A stretch of 64,000 nucleotides of DNA from positions 3,404,565 to 3,468,564 of the forward strand of contig CAJSYZ010000004.1 of NCBI GenBank assembly GCA_910574455.1. The letters run 5' to 3'. This document shows positions 47,890 through 59,300 of this stretch, piece by piece. This DNA comes from Trichaptum fuscoviolaceum (taxonomy: Eukaryota > Basidiomycota > Agaricomycetes > Hymenochaetales > Trichaptaceae). Below the pieces are notes generated by a model. The model was not told where the DNA came from, ran no database searches, and saw only the letters and a program-made list of their open reading frames with translations. Numbering within the stretch: position 1 is the stretch's first letter; every line of letters begins with the position of its first letter. The translations under genes and the position numbers were made by a program.

Positions 47890-50345
47890 CCATTTTACCT
47901 GCTGCACACTGCAAATAATCATATTACAACGTCTTTTGGAGGCTCGAGGTTACCCGGAAAACGCATGATCCTCACGTATTTTAGCAGAGGTGATGATCCT
48001 ACGCATGTCCCACCCATCCCCGAATGTGCGCGAATACAACATGGCCCTCGGCTTACTCCTCTTGTCTCATGCCCCCGGACAACCGATTACCGTTACGCTG
48101 GAGACGTACAATGAGACGCTCACTCGTCAGATTACGCCCAATGTTCGCACCTACAAGACTATGATTCTGGCATTGTGCGAGTGTGACAAGGAGGTCCGCG
48201 AGTCATCGGTCAGCTCGAATGGCGGCAAAGGCGGCGTGAATTCAATGCCAAGAGAGACACGTTGGATTTCCCAGAATCGGAGCAGGTTCAATTGCTTCGT
48301 AAGGAAGATAACTTTGGCTCAGCATTGTTGATATTTGAAGCTGCCCAGAGTATCTAAGGTGACGGTAAAAAGAGGAACTTACCACTTGGAAAGGGAATCT
48401 ATCATGTTCTCCGTTCTTGCGCGTTCATGGCAATGTCGACGCTGCAGTTCGTATCTGGACCCATATCGAAGACATCCCCCATTTCCAACCCGATGCGATG
48501 TGCTACTTCCTGAGTACCTACGTGTCGACTGGCGACATAGAATCAGCACAAGATGTGTTCACGGAGTTCCGTTTGGCCTCGGCCGAAGGTCGCGTCTCCT
48601 GGGACGTTGCAGAAGGCGTCGAGGATCTTTCAACTCACATCCTTAGCGACGACGTACGCCCTGGGCAGGCGCGTGCGGCGCAAATGCTCGTGTGGATAAA
48701 GATAGCCGAGGCGTATTTCCTGGCGAAGCAGCCCGTGAAGGCTATCGCACTTCTCGAGGAAATGATAGACACGAAAGCAAGCGTTCTGTTCGTCCCGGCC
48801 GATGTTCCCCCTCCCTGCAGTGCTCAGCGGTCTATACTGCCTTCATAACTGGGTCAATACGGAGCGATGACATACACTCGGCGCTCGTGTGGTTCAGATG
48901 CTAGAGCAGGATACAGTCGCTGCGCACACCGCATCCCAGTCGGGCCGCCTGAACATGATACTCGAAGCACTGGCCAAGGAGAAGATGCTCCCCGAACTCA
49001 ACCGCCTATACCGCACTCTGCTGAATGTGGCCAATTGCGACGGTTTGCATATCAGCGACTACGACCGGATCGCCGTTTTCGAGCTCAATGTCGAGCATCT
49101 CCGCCGCCATCCTGATCTTCCTAAGGAGGAGTTCGACGAGCTCCTCGACCGGGTGCCCAATCTGGAATACCGCGCAGGTGCGATCCCGTATTCGCTCGGG
49201 CGCAGCCACCACGATTCGTTTATCGCCTTCCTCGGCATCTTGGCCCAGCGCGGTCGCTACGCCGACACCTTGCAGCTTCTTGAGAAGTTTGTCCAGTCAG
49301 GCGTGCAGTTCCTCAATGACGCGAGGGCATCTGGCGAGCTCGATGCGCAGATGATCGTCAGCAGACTGCGAGGCCTACAGTCGGCGCTGCACAGCGCGAT
49401 GGACAGAGTCCTCCTTATCTAGGACAAGGATTGGAATTACCGCACTCATGCGTTAGATTTCGTCACTCGCATCGGTTCAGTCATGACTGGATTGGATTTG
49501 CTTCCCGACATTCGCGCATGCGCGTCGATCTTGCAGGCTTACAGTGCAGCTTCGCCACAGGAGAAGTCCGGTCTGTCCACGCAACATTGGTCCATCTTAT
49601 TCAATGTAGTGGCCGCATACGTCGGACTTCAGACCAGAGGTGATGTCGAAATGATGAGGAACGATATAGCAAAGGATTTCAGCATCAAAGATCTGACAGA
49701 CTTCTTCACCGACGTTGGGAAAGCCACAAGCGGGTGTACAACCTCAGACACTGGGTGAAGACGTCTCTTGTAGAATTATCGCATCAGTGCTGCTGAAGTA
49801 TGGAAAGAGCGGTGCGGTCGCAAAGGTTCGAAATGGAATGCCTTCCAACACAGCAATCAGTCCATTGCAGCTGAAATCTGAGGTGGAACTTGAGGCTGCA
49901 GAGCTGCGGCCCGCCAAGCTCGATCAGTTCTTCAGCCGCAGCGTCGACGAGTACTACCCTATAAATCCGAAGGTGACACCCCACATCGCTACGAATCTGG
50001 TGCCGCCAACGACACTTTCCCCATGCCTGACGTGGCTGGCCGACTGATAGCTTCGGGCGCATGAACGACACGTAGAAGGTGAACAGGCTGTACCGGGACG
50101 GACAGCACGTGCTGAAGCTCATGGATACGGGGAAGCTGAGCAACGCAAAGTATGATGGTTATACTTCGTTCCTGGTACATTTCCTTATTCTTCATGTGTA
50201 TTGAGTATTTGCTCATACAGGCCTAGCCAGCTGTTGACGGGCTACGGAGAACTCATGCTTGCTGAGAAGTACGGACTTGTGCCGAAAGAGTCTTTTGCAG
50301 AGCCCTATATTCTTTTGGCATCGATGGTCAGTTTTTGTTTGCTTG
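47890..50345 (+). pseudogene. Pentatricopeptide/TPR-like protein fragment, decayed (captured)
   Basis: Helical-repeat coding blocks appear across changing frames: NVREYNMALGLLLLSHAPGQ, ITPNVRTYKTMILALCECDK, LDFPESEQVQLLRKEDNFGS, HGNVDAAVRIWTHIEDIPHF, YVSTGDIESAQDVFTEFRLA, ISDYDRIAVFELNVEHLRRH, FLGILAQRGRYADTLQLLEK and GLDLLPDIRACASILQAYSA. The tandem helix-turn-helix character and NPxVRTYxTMI phrase fit a fungal PPR protein, normally mitochondrial. At least four frame changes and stops (for example TAG at 49420) prevent translation. No N-terminus is seen. Exact orthology not recognised. Confidence 0.65.
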
Positions 50346-50681
50346 AGGCTTATCAGACCTTATGAACTTTATATACTCTGTATTTGAATGTAAGACATGG
50401 ATCTAGCTTATATCACTCTTATAATAGGTCCATATACCTTTCAGAACATTATATGACATTTTAGCAACATTATATGATGGACATAAGCAAGATGCCATTC
50501 TTACAAGGGGACATAAGCATGATAGCAGGATTATAATCTCTGCGTAAGCCTTATGAAGGATTATATTAAACGTATAAGCTTTATGATGCAACTATAATCA
50601 TGGTATAAGCCGGATGCCATATTGTAATCTATAATAAGCATGACAGCTGTCTTATAATCTCCGTAATTGTCCGTAATCCTA
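50346..50681. repeat. Right subterminal AT-rich repeat region
   Basis: Many short motifs (ACATAAGC, TTATAATC, TATATGA) mirror the left subterminal region in composition. No coding sequence. Confidence 0.6.
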
Positions 50682-50707
50682 CATAATCTGTTTCCCTTTT
50701 TCCTGAT
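50682..50707 (-). repeat. Right terminal inverted repeat
   Basis: Reverse complement matches 44312-44337 at 23 of 26 positions. Confidence 0.8.
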
Positions 50708-51170
50708 GAGTGGTCCCTGGCGCTGACAGGCAACCGAGTTGCGCGTCCTCGGTTAGTTTTTTCACTTTGAAACCTGGATCTTCGCCGTTTCTGATTGCAC
50801 CACATGCCTGAATGGCATGGGAAAGCCAGAGGGCTCTGACGGGCTTAAAAGGCGTCGATTACCCGTCCTTCCAGGCTCAAGAACCGTGCGCACGGCCCCC
50901 ATTCCCCTTCTCTATGCTTGTCGACTGCTTCCTCTTTCCTCATTGTTCGGGTGGCCCTCGTCATTGTGGAATGGACCTCGCAACTGCGAGTCAGCGGGTT
51001 AGGGGGACGCCCCTATCCGCAGATTCAAAGGCACCCATCTCGTAAGTTTATCCTCTTGTCACCATTTACTCTATTTGACTTTTACTTTATTCTTTTGGGT
51101 TAATGGCTTTGCTCTGAGCTTTGACCAGTAAGCCCATTTGCTCTTGCATGCATTGTTGCTAACTCAGATT
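50708..51170 (+). repeat. Tandem amplicon unit U6, right remnant
   Basis: Resumes with AGTGGTCCCTGGCGCT, matching U1 from about 11662, but lacks about 200 bases found in U1-U5. Matching ends near GCATTGTTGCTAACTCAGAT, before the G-rich tract and motif B array. This is the right edge of the array. Confidence 0.85.
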
Positions 51171-51779
51171 CATCAGGGAAACTACTTTCTGCTGAAAGTG
51201 ACTTAAGTGTTACTTAAACGTCCTGAGAGACTGAAGTCTTAAATAAGGCAAGCTTCACTTATTCATGCATGTCCTCCCATTATTCAGGACAAGTTGGCTG
51301 AAATAAGTGCGGGCTGGCTTAAATAAGGAAAGATGGCTGAATCAGTGCTCTAAGTGTTTCAGGCATTCAGCACCCCAGTGCTCCAGTGTATCATCCTTTA
51401 ATTACAGCAGTACATAAGTGTTGTAAGACGAATTGCAGTGCTCAAGAGTCTAAGTGCATAAGAACGATCCAAGTATTTCATTGCATCAGAAATATATAAG
51501 ACAACATTATGTAGCTATCAGTGCCTCAGCGTTCAAGTACATCAGTCATTTACGCAAGACTAAGCATAGCAGTCGCAATCATGGGATCCGCCACGACATT
51601 ATCCCGAACCTCTGCCGTGACGGGCAGTGGCAGGCCACATTTCGCTGCCGTGCCTTCAATTCTGCATGTTCTTTGGCGTACCAGTAGAAACGAAGGCTGC
51701 TCTGCAAGTCGATGCTAATATAATATTGAGCGCACGGACAGAAACGAAAAGAAGAGGCTCACCAGTGATCGATTTGCCC
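51171..51779. other. Gene-free stretch with TTAAGT/AATAAGTG short repeats
   Basis: 51171-51470 is dense in short variants such as CTTAAATAAGG, GAAATAAGTG, CTAAGTG and ACTTAAGTGTTACTTAA. It resembles a subterminal region of another TIR element, but no partner end was found. 51470-51779 has no recognised gene. Confidence 0.45.
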
Positions 51780-51862
51780 TTAGAAGTCTACGCAGTCCGT
51801 AGCCGAATCCCATTTTGAAGCGTCGTCCTCCTCATGATCACCATCTCCACCTAAATCCTCGT

Positions 51863-51897
<35 letters not shown>

Positions 51898-54790
51898 CCC
51901 TCGCCCTCGCCCTCGCCCTCGCCCTCGCCCTCGCCCTCGCCCTCGCCCTCAATCTTGTCAACACCCTCGTCCCCGCTCTCGCTCAGGTTGTCGTCACCCT
52001 CAGCATTAGCATGCTCGTCCTCTGCATCACCTTCCACCTCGCCTCTATACTCAGCCCCCTCACGCTCTTCGCCCTTATCGTCGGTTCCGTCGGTTCCGTC
52101 TTCCCAATTATCAGCGCCTTCGTCATACGCTTTCTCGCAGGTCGAATCTGCATCTACAACGTCAAAATACAAGGAAAAGTCCCTGCCAGTGATACCCGAT
52201 CCAACAAGTTCGGTGTTCTTTCTCGTATCGATATCTGTACTGGCATCGTAAGCTAGGAGGCGGGATCGAACCTTTTCCCAGTTTGATTCAGTGAAGAAAG
52301 AGGGATTCGACAACAAGTTAACATAGTCGTCCGTATGAGGCTGCCACAGAGCGCTAGTGAAATACCACTCAGCGCCGCCAAGTTCTTCTTTGATATTTTG
52401 CAACCGAGCCACCTGTTTATCAATGGCAACCTTGACCTATCCATGAGAAGATCAGCGAATAAGGACAATATAAGTACTGAAAAAAATAGATACCGCTGTT
52501 GCCGCAAGGGCGAGGGCACCGATAGGCTTTCCTATGGTGTTTCTGTCCAGTATTTTATGCCGACCCATGGCCAAGACAATGTGTACGGACAACACTGAGA
52601 CCACAAGGTCAGAGCAGAACAGTCCTTGCTTCTGTACATTTAGGGTCAATGCATGGACACAAAATGTGACAATAAATACTCTTTTACTTACCCTCTCCAT
52701 ACTATACCAGCTTTCCCATAGAAACGGTTCGGCTTTCTTCTTGTCAACTAGCGTCTGCAACATCTTCACAATTGCTTCGTTTTGCATTGACTTTGATTGT
52801 TCGCCGCTGATAAAACTAGCAACTGATTGCTCAGCTTTCTCAAACAGCTTCTTGCGCCAGCTATCAGAGCATCTCTGGGCCGCCTGAAATACGAGGATTG
52901 CATCTCAATTTGGTAAAGGTGATTTGAGAATAAGTAAAAATGACTCAACTAGAGAACAGATATCGGCGAACTGAGTTTCGTAAATGAGTTCCACAGAATC
53001 AAACACTTTCCCCCACAATGAGCTGATGAGCTTATTGTCCGGGGTTTGCCATGGTGTGACGGATTTCCAACTGCGCGAAATAGTGAAGGTAATAGAATAT
53101 GAGTCCATCCTGCCTGAGTACCGGGAGGGAGACACTGGTTCGTCGCCCTTTTCCTGCCTGGCACGCGAGATCCTTCCCTTCCTTCATTTCGATCCTTGTC
53201 CTCAAGTCCCACTGATGTCTGCATATACGTACATCAGCAAAATATGTCATAGAAATGAATTTGATTCGACAAACTGAGCTAGTAGTCCGAGAGACTTTGC
53301 GATGACCTTGATAAGCCCCAGTCACTATCACTTCGGGTCCGGGGGTGCGGGACGCTCTCGTCATTGCAAGCGACGGTGCTCGAGGTGCTAACGACATCTT
53401 TCGACCACCAGACTATTAAGAAAAGAAGGTGAATGCTCACGTTTAGAGTGTATCAATCGACTCTCACTTACTTCATTATCAGCCACCAGCAACTGCCTCT
53501 TGCGATTAAAGGTAGCGGATCCAATCTCCGGCTGCAACACGTCAGAAAGCTGTTATCCATGGCAAGTGAGCAGATCGAAAAGAAGCACTTACCGTCGTGT
53601 CGGCCTCAGGCCGATAAGGAATATCAGAGGGGTTCCTCTTCTTACTCAAGTCCTTTCCGCCTGATCAGATACGAACTTGAATGCCAATTACCATAGAATT
53701 GACACTTACTGTGGCACCGGCCTGTGTGTCCATGTCAATCAACAATGACTTATTGATCTTGACAGTCTTATTAGCCTATTGAGATGGTTTAAATTAAGTA
53801 AACATGAAATGAAGGAATTCATTGCACGTGAAGGTAGAAGAATTACCACATTAACCTGAGAGTCGGTGTCTGGTGGCGACTTCCTCTTTCCGTTCTTTGT
53901 GACTGTGATGTCCTATTCATATGCACACATTAGCGATCGACTCGAAGTGAAGAAGGAAACGAATAGTTGCTACAGGAGAGCACCGGAAGTGAGCCTACGG
54001 TGCATCGACGCTCACACATACCTGTACACGGGGTTCCAAAGCTAGTGATCGCACCTTACAACCATAAATAAGGGGGGGAACGAGAGAAGTTGAAATAAGA
54101 TAGACTTACCGGTGCGCTAAGCTGCGAGTTAGCAGTCCTCTTGTTTGCATCCTATGCAAATACCAATTCAGCAATGAAGGATATAGAATGAAGATCACTG
54201 TGCTTCGCTGTCTGGCACTCACCTGTCCACCTGGTTTTATCTCGTTGTTCTTATCCTCGAGTACGGGAAGGGATTGCTTAGTAGAATGAAAAATGAAAAA
54301 TGATATGACATCGCTTACCGTTGAAACCTGCGACCCGGAAAGAGTGTCATGCAATAACTTCCTTTTCTTCGAGTTGAGGTTGCTGCTACCTCCATCCTGT
54401 TCATGACACGGCAGTTGGCAGATAAATAATAACGAAGGGATATGAACAAACGGTCATGGAGTAACTGACGTGAATCGAACAGAAATAAGTCGTACTCACA
54501 CAAGCTTGAGCCGGCCTTGTTAGCCTCTTCGGATTGCTTCCGCCCTATAAACAAGTTATTCAGACTGCATTTGCCATTCTAATTCTCCGTCAACTCACAA
54601 CATTTGATTCCGAATCGACAAGATGTGCCTTCTGTTGCACACTGATTGTGCTATTTTTTACACCATGATAGCTTGTAAGGGTGATTGTTTCTCCTTCATC
54701 CTCCCAGGGACTTAAGTTTTCATCATCTGGCAATGAGATGGTGTGTCTGGTGTAGCTTTGCGTCAGCAAGGCTCATAATACAGTGGTAAC
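51780..54790 (-). CDS. Multi-exon gene of an expanded agaricomycete family, C-terminal part
   Basis: Many small exons on the minus strand are bounded by GT-AG introns. They encode short blocks such as GGSNPKRLTRPAQA, GGSSNLNSKKRKLLHDTLSG, DANKRTANSQLSAP, DITVTKNGKRKSPPDTDSQV, ANKTVKINKSLLIDMDTQAG and QPEIGSATFNRKRQLLVADN. A conserved C-terminal region follows: TPDNKLISSLWGKVFDSVEL, PFLWESWYSMER, GLFCSDLVVSVLSVHIVLAM and GKPIGALALAATAV. The last exon (52436-51780) ends in an acidic tail with a pure GE repeat and DEDEDEDLGG. From memory, this layout matches a large uncharacterised family often found beside KDZ transposons; no function is known. Exons at 55039-56060 are probably its N-terminus, joined by an intron across 54800-55040. 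Confidence 0.6.
51858..51950 (-). repeat. GAGGGC hexanucleotide microsatellite in coding sequence
   Basis: On the + strand a run of CTCGCC (about 12 units, grading into CTCGTC) lies inside the last exon of the minus-strand gene. It encodes an uninterrupted Gly-Glu repeat then Asp-Glu. A multiple-of-three unit keeps the frame when the length changes. Confidence 0.8.
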
Positions 54791-54839
54791 AAGGACAAGA
54801 GCGTCAATATTGCAGGTGAAGGACTTCCAAGTCGGGTCT

Positions 54840-54960
54840 TGGCCCGGGAGCGTCACGGTCAACTTGAACCGCTGGCACCGTGACCGCAGTGACACTGGCA
54901 GCCTGAGTGGCAGGCTCATTAGTAATCTAGTACTACTACTAGTAGTAGTCGGGATGATGT
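54840..54960. repeat. KDZ terminal-type repeat cluster
   Basis: Contains CGTGACCGCAGTGACACTGG, GCAGCCTGAGTGGCAGGCTC and a near-palindromic TACTACTACTAGTAGTAGT. The same elements recur near 62.95-63.25 kb. Probably a transposon end, lying within the presumed long intron of the minus-strand gene. Confidence 0.5.
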
Positions 54961-55038
54961 TTAATCGCACTCACCATTACATTGACTTGACAGTACAAGA
55001 TACTGATTCAGACGCAATGCAAGATTCAAACTTCAAAC

Positions 55039-56060
55039 TCACAAATTGATCCTTTCTGAGTCTATCCCTGCCACTGGCACCTCAAGACCTCCACCCTCTT
55101 CACCGATGAAAGTGGAATCATCTGTGTTGCGAAGCGCCCTGACAGGGCGTTTTGTCTTGTCGTTCCGCCTTGACGTAGCGGGCGAGTCTATTATGTCCGT
55201 TTCTTCACCAGAAAGACTCTCGTTCGGTCCTGCAGGAGCGTGAAAGAATGCGTCGCTGGGAGTGGCGGCAGACCTGGACATCTTTGCGGTCTGCACACGT
55301 GTGCGAAATGGAAGTTCACCTTTGGAATCTTCTTTCCTAGCTTTTTTTGCAGGCTTCCTGTTTGGCTCATCCATACTCGCTGCTTTCGCATTAACGTGAG
55401 TCACAGGGTTCAACCTCCAAGCTTTGAGATCGTCTGAAAATGTATAGGCAATGTTACTCACGAATATCCAAGTCTTCGTTGTGTCCAATCTTCACAATCC
55501 GATATGTCTTTAACATCGTTCTTCGAGTCTGTTTATGCCAGTTCAAATCTGTGTCATCACTGATCTAAAGTTGAAGACTTACAACTAGCTTCGCCTTTTG
55601 GCTTTCTACGTCCACGTTTGCCAGTGAGTTTGGGCACTGTTGAGCCCATCTGGGTGCGTGTCTCAAGAGCCTTTGACAAGTTGTTTTCAAGCTCTACGGT
55701 CTCTAGCATCGCTGCTTCTTGGTTCTCTGCTGCAGTCACCTTCTTGCGAACCTTGTCAGCTGCCTCTTGTTCTTTTGCTGCCCGTTTTTGCTCCGCAGCG
55801 AGTTTTTTCCTCTCTTTCGCAACCGCGACTTGCTGGGCCGCAGCTCTGCGGAAGGCTGCCCGCTCTTCCTTCTGCTTTTCCTTCTCTTCCTTCTCCTTCA
55901 ATGCCTCATCCCGCCTCTCTGCCTGCCGTACTTTCCTTTTCTCTTTTTCTTCCTTCTCCCGCAATATCTCCTCCTGTGTTCGTCTTGTTCTGAGTTGGTC
56001 AACGACTGCTCCGGGGTGCTTTTCCTTGTTCTTAGCCCTTGTCTGTCTTTGAGTTGACAT
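55039..56060 (-). CDS. Coiled-coil N-terminal part of the KDZ-linked family gene
   Basis: Exon 1 (56060 to about 55583) starts MSTQRQTRAKNKEKHPGAVV and runs into a long charged coiled coil (EILREKEEKEKRKVRQAERR and on) to about residue 150, ending KRGRRKPKGEAS. Two short introns follow (near 55575 and 55450). The last visible exon (about 55440-55041) is rich in Lys and Ser, with MDEPNRKPAKKARKEDSKGE and ALRNTDDSTFIGEEGGGLEV. It ends at TGA, or more likely at a GTGAGT donor at the same place, continuing into the exons at 51780-54790. The HPG phrase followed by a coiled coil is characteristic of the expanded agaricomycete family. It is transcribed divergently from the transposase. Function unknown. 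Confidence 0.65.
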
Positions 56061-56338
56061 TTTGTGCAGTGTTTTGAGACTTGTATGATGATAAGATGTG
56101 TCGAAGGTGCAAGTTCAAGATCAGGGAGGCGGGGGCGTCTATCTTAGACAAGTTGAAAATTTACGCCCACTACTACCGTGACTACTCTATGACTAATTTT
56201 AACTCAGGTTCAAGTTCACTGCCAGTGGCACTCCGAGTCCGAGTCACTGCCAGTGCTAGCAGCCTGCCAGTGCCAGTGAGGCTCAGCTGTGAGTCCCAAT
56301 TGTCGACGTGTACTACTACTGAGGTTACATTCAAGTTG
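56061..56338. promoter_or_regulatory. Divergent promoter region with KDZ terminal-type repeats
   Basis: About 280 bases between the divergent coiled-coil gene and the transposase start. 56200-56300 holds CACTGCCAGTGGCACTCCGA and GCCTGCCAGTGCCAGTGAGG with CGAGTCCGAGT, the same vocabulary as the clusters at 54.9 and 63 kb. It may be a transposon end or transposase-binding subterminal sequence that also serves as promoter. Confidence 0.5.
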
Positions 56339-59300
56339 ATGCCAGCGACACGGAAAAAAGCACGATCCCTTTCATTTTCCACCAACTATTCGATGCACCT
56401 TGCCTGGCTGTAGTAGGACGTTCAAGAGTCAATCTGGAAGAGCAAGACATGAATATTCAGCTCATCCGACGTCATTCTTGGCAAGTTCTTCTGCTTGTGG
56501 TCATGAATATGAATCGTCACCTATTCGACCCATACGAGCTCCAAGTCCTCAACTTGAAGCTCTCCTGAGGTCGTCCGAACTTCCATCAGAGGGTCATCTT
56601 GAGAGCGGCTCTGACTCCTACGATTACGATATTTCCATGCTTACACAGGATATCTCGATGCTCAGTATAGGCCGAGACGAGCTGCTTCAAGATTTGGACA
56701 GACCTGATTCTCTGTCCCATTCTGTCACCGGAAGTGACAGTGGCCGTTCTGAAGACTTGGATTCCGACATTGGAGATTATGAGGAGAGCGAGGATAACTT
56801 GAAGGTGTATCACAGATACTTGAATGGTGCGCGCCAAATCAATTGTTCCCGGTTTACTGTAGCATTTTGACACCAAACATTGTGCAGCCACTCCATGCGA
56901 TGCAGAAGGGAACTTCTTAGAATACGAAGACTCACCCGCTCCGCGAAACGAATCTGCGTCAAATGACTGGTTTCCATATTCGTGCCGAGCAGATTTTGAG
57001 CTCGCAGATTTTCTCTATCGGGAAGAGCAAATGTCTGCTGGGAACATAACAAAGCTTCTGGGAATCATGAAGGCTTATCAGCTGATTCAGGAGGCGGAGA
57101 ATGTAAAATCTTGCGGATGTTCCGAATTGGATGCGACATTGCCTGACGATGACTTGGATCTGGGTTCAACTAGTACGCTACTCGATGGAGATGCGCAAAA
57201 AATGTATAACGCCATTGATGCTACGAAAGTCGGTGATGTGTCTTGGAAATCCTTTAGTAACTTCTACACGGACGATCATAGCCAAAAGGCAACAAACGAG
57301 AACACCGAGTCATGGAAGAGGAAAGAATATGATGTATGGTATCGGGATCCTTTGGAAGTGATCCGGAATTTGGTGGACAATCCGGCGTTGGAAGGCGAAT
57401 TCGACTATGTCCCGTTTCGTGAGTATCAGCCGAAAGAGGACTCTGATGACAACAAAGAACGAGTCTTCAGAAACTACATGTCCGGAAATTTTGCTTGGGA
57501 ACAGGCTGTAAGTCATGAATCATGCAGCATTCGAAGTTGGAGGAAGTGTACTGATTATCCTTGACTTAGAACAAAATCTACGCCGAAGATAAAGCAGTTC
57601 ATGGGTCCATGTTCGTTCCGGTAATTTTAGGGAGTGACAAGACAACAGTTTCCGTTGGAACTGGCAACAACGAATATTATCCGTTATATCTCTCAATAGG
57701 AAATGTATCTAACAAGGCCCGGCGGTCCCAAAAGTTGAATACAGTCCAGCTCGTAGCATTTCTAGCAATACCAAAGAGTGTGTGTCAAAAACTGAGCTAT
57801 CCATTTGTGTTCTGATGCTTTGCAGCTGAACGGCAGTACGAAAAGTCGGATGAATTCCGCCGCTTTCGACATCAAGTCTTTCATTCATCTATATCGAGAA
57901 TCTTGAGACCACTGAAGAGCGCAATGTCCATAAACAACGAACAAACCATTTTCCGGTGCCCTGATGGTCACTTGCGTAGGTCGATTCTCGGACTCGGCTC
58001 GTATATAGCCGATTATCCGGAACAGGTGAGTCTATGCGCAATATGCACTGGATGGTGCTGCAAGTAAGTATTGTCCTTTCCACAAATCACATCCGACTTG
58101 AGTTCGAGGAAATGGCTTAATGCGGCTACTATATAGATGTACAGCACCTCACAAGAACCTAGATAATCCGGAATTTGTTACAAATCCTCGAACAAAAGAG
58201 CTGCACGAACGATTGATAGAACAGGTGGATGACAATAGCATAAGTAGAGCCACAATTCGTAAGGAGTATGGGTTCCACCAAGATATCGTCGTATGTGTTC
58301 CAACTTCAAGTTGTCCATTAGATGCACTTACCGCAACTTGAACTATGTCCCGTAGCCCTTCACCAATGATTTTCCGCGTGCAGATATATGCGATCTCATT
58401 TCTCCAGACTTACTGCACCAAATCATCAAAGGCGTGTTCAAGGATCATCTTGTCGAGTGGATTTGCCAGAGCATGACCACGACAGAGCTGGATATTGTGG
58501 ATAAAAGGTACTATTCCCTTACAAGTCGTGTGAATACCACTGCTAACTTTCACGTAGAATCAGAGTTGCTGCTCCTTTTCCTGGACTTCGCAGATTTCCC
58601 GAAGGTCGAGGCTTCAAGCAATGGACAGGTAATGATTCAAAGGCACTTATGAAAGTATGTGGTATTTTCATCATGATCTTGTTTGAGGTGGTGGTTTGCT
58701 GATATCTGATGCAATCCGCTTACTAGGTGTATCTTCCGGCTATTGTGGGCATTGTACATGATGATATAGTTCACGCATTGAGTGCATTTCTGGACTTCTG
58801 TTACCTTGTGCGTCGGTACACGATTACAGCCTCAACTCTTGATCAGGTTAAAGCCTCCCTGGATCACTATCATCAATATCGCAAAATATTCATAGCTAAG
58901 GGCATCCGGGATAACTTCTCACTTCCACGACAGCATGCCATGATTCACTATCCTACAATGATCCCTCTCTTCGCTGCACCAAGCGGGCTGTGCTCATCAA
59001 TCACAGAGAATAAACACATTTACGCGGTCAAGGAAACGTGGCGACGCTCAAACAGAAATGATCCTTTAGGTCAGATGATCACAGCAAACCAACGTCTCAG
59101 TAAACTTATTGCATCGAGGGCAGACTTCAAGAGGCGTGGAATGCTGGAAAGTCCTCTGGCTGAGGCTTCATGGAGAGCTTTGCTAGATGTTCTGCGCAGG
59201 AATATGTCAGAGTCGGAGTCAGATGACGCTGAGAGGACCCAAATTCGGAAGGAGCAGATGCAGCATCAAGATACACCCGAAGCTGGTGCAGCTGATGATA

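Larger units (their letters stand above)
44312..50707. mobile_element. 6.4 kb TIR DNA element carrying captured gene fragments (Pack-type)
   Basis: The insertion sits inside U6. Its ends are 26 bp inverted repeats starting CATC with core AAAGGGAAAC and GATTAT, three mismatches between ends. Each end is followed by 350-450 bases of AT-rich DNA packed with short motifs such as TTATAATC, CATAAGC and CTTATG. Between them lie three unrelated host gene pieces, all with introns and all decayed: protein kinase (-), COPB2 (+) and a PPR/TPR-like gene (+). No transposase was recognised, so it is probably non-autonomous. A 2 bp AG duplication does not fit a common superfamily such as Tc1 (TA), hAT (8 bp) or Mutator (9 bp); the superfamily is left open. 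Confidence 0.78.

Noticed and set aside
44312..50707. Helitron as the agent of gene capture
   Set aside because: Inverted terminal repeats and a target duplication are present, and Helitrons have neither; no CTRR end or hairpin was seen.
51780..54790. TET/JBP dioxygenase gene, sometimes carried by KDZ elements
   Set aside because: No HxD...H iron-binding pattern or other dioxygenase motif could be found in the exons.
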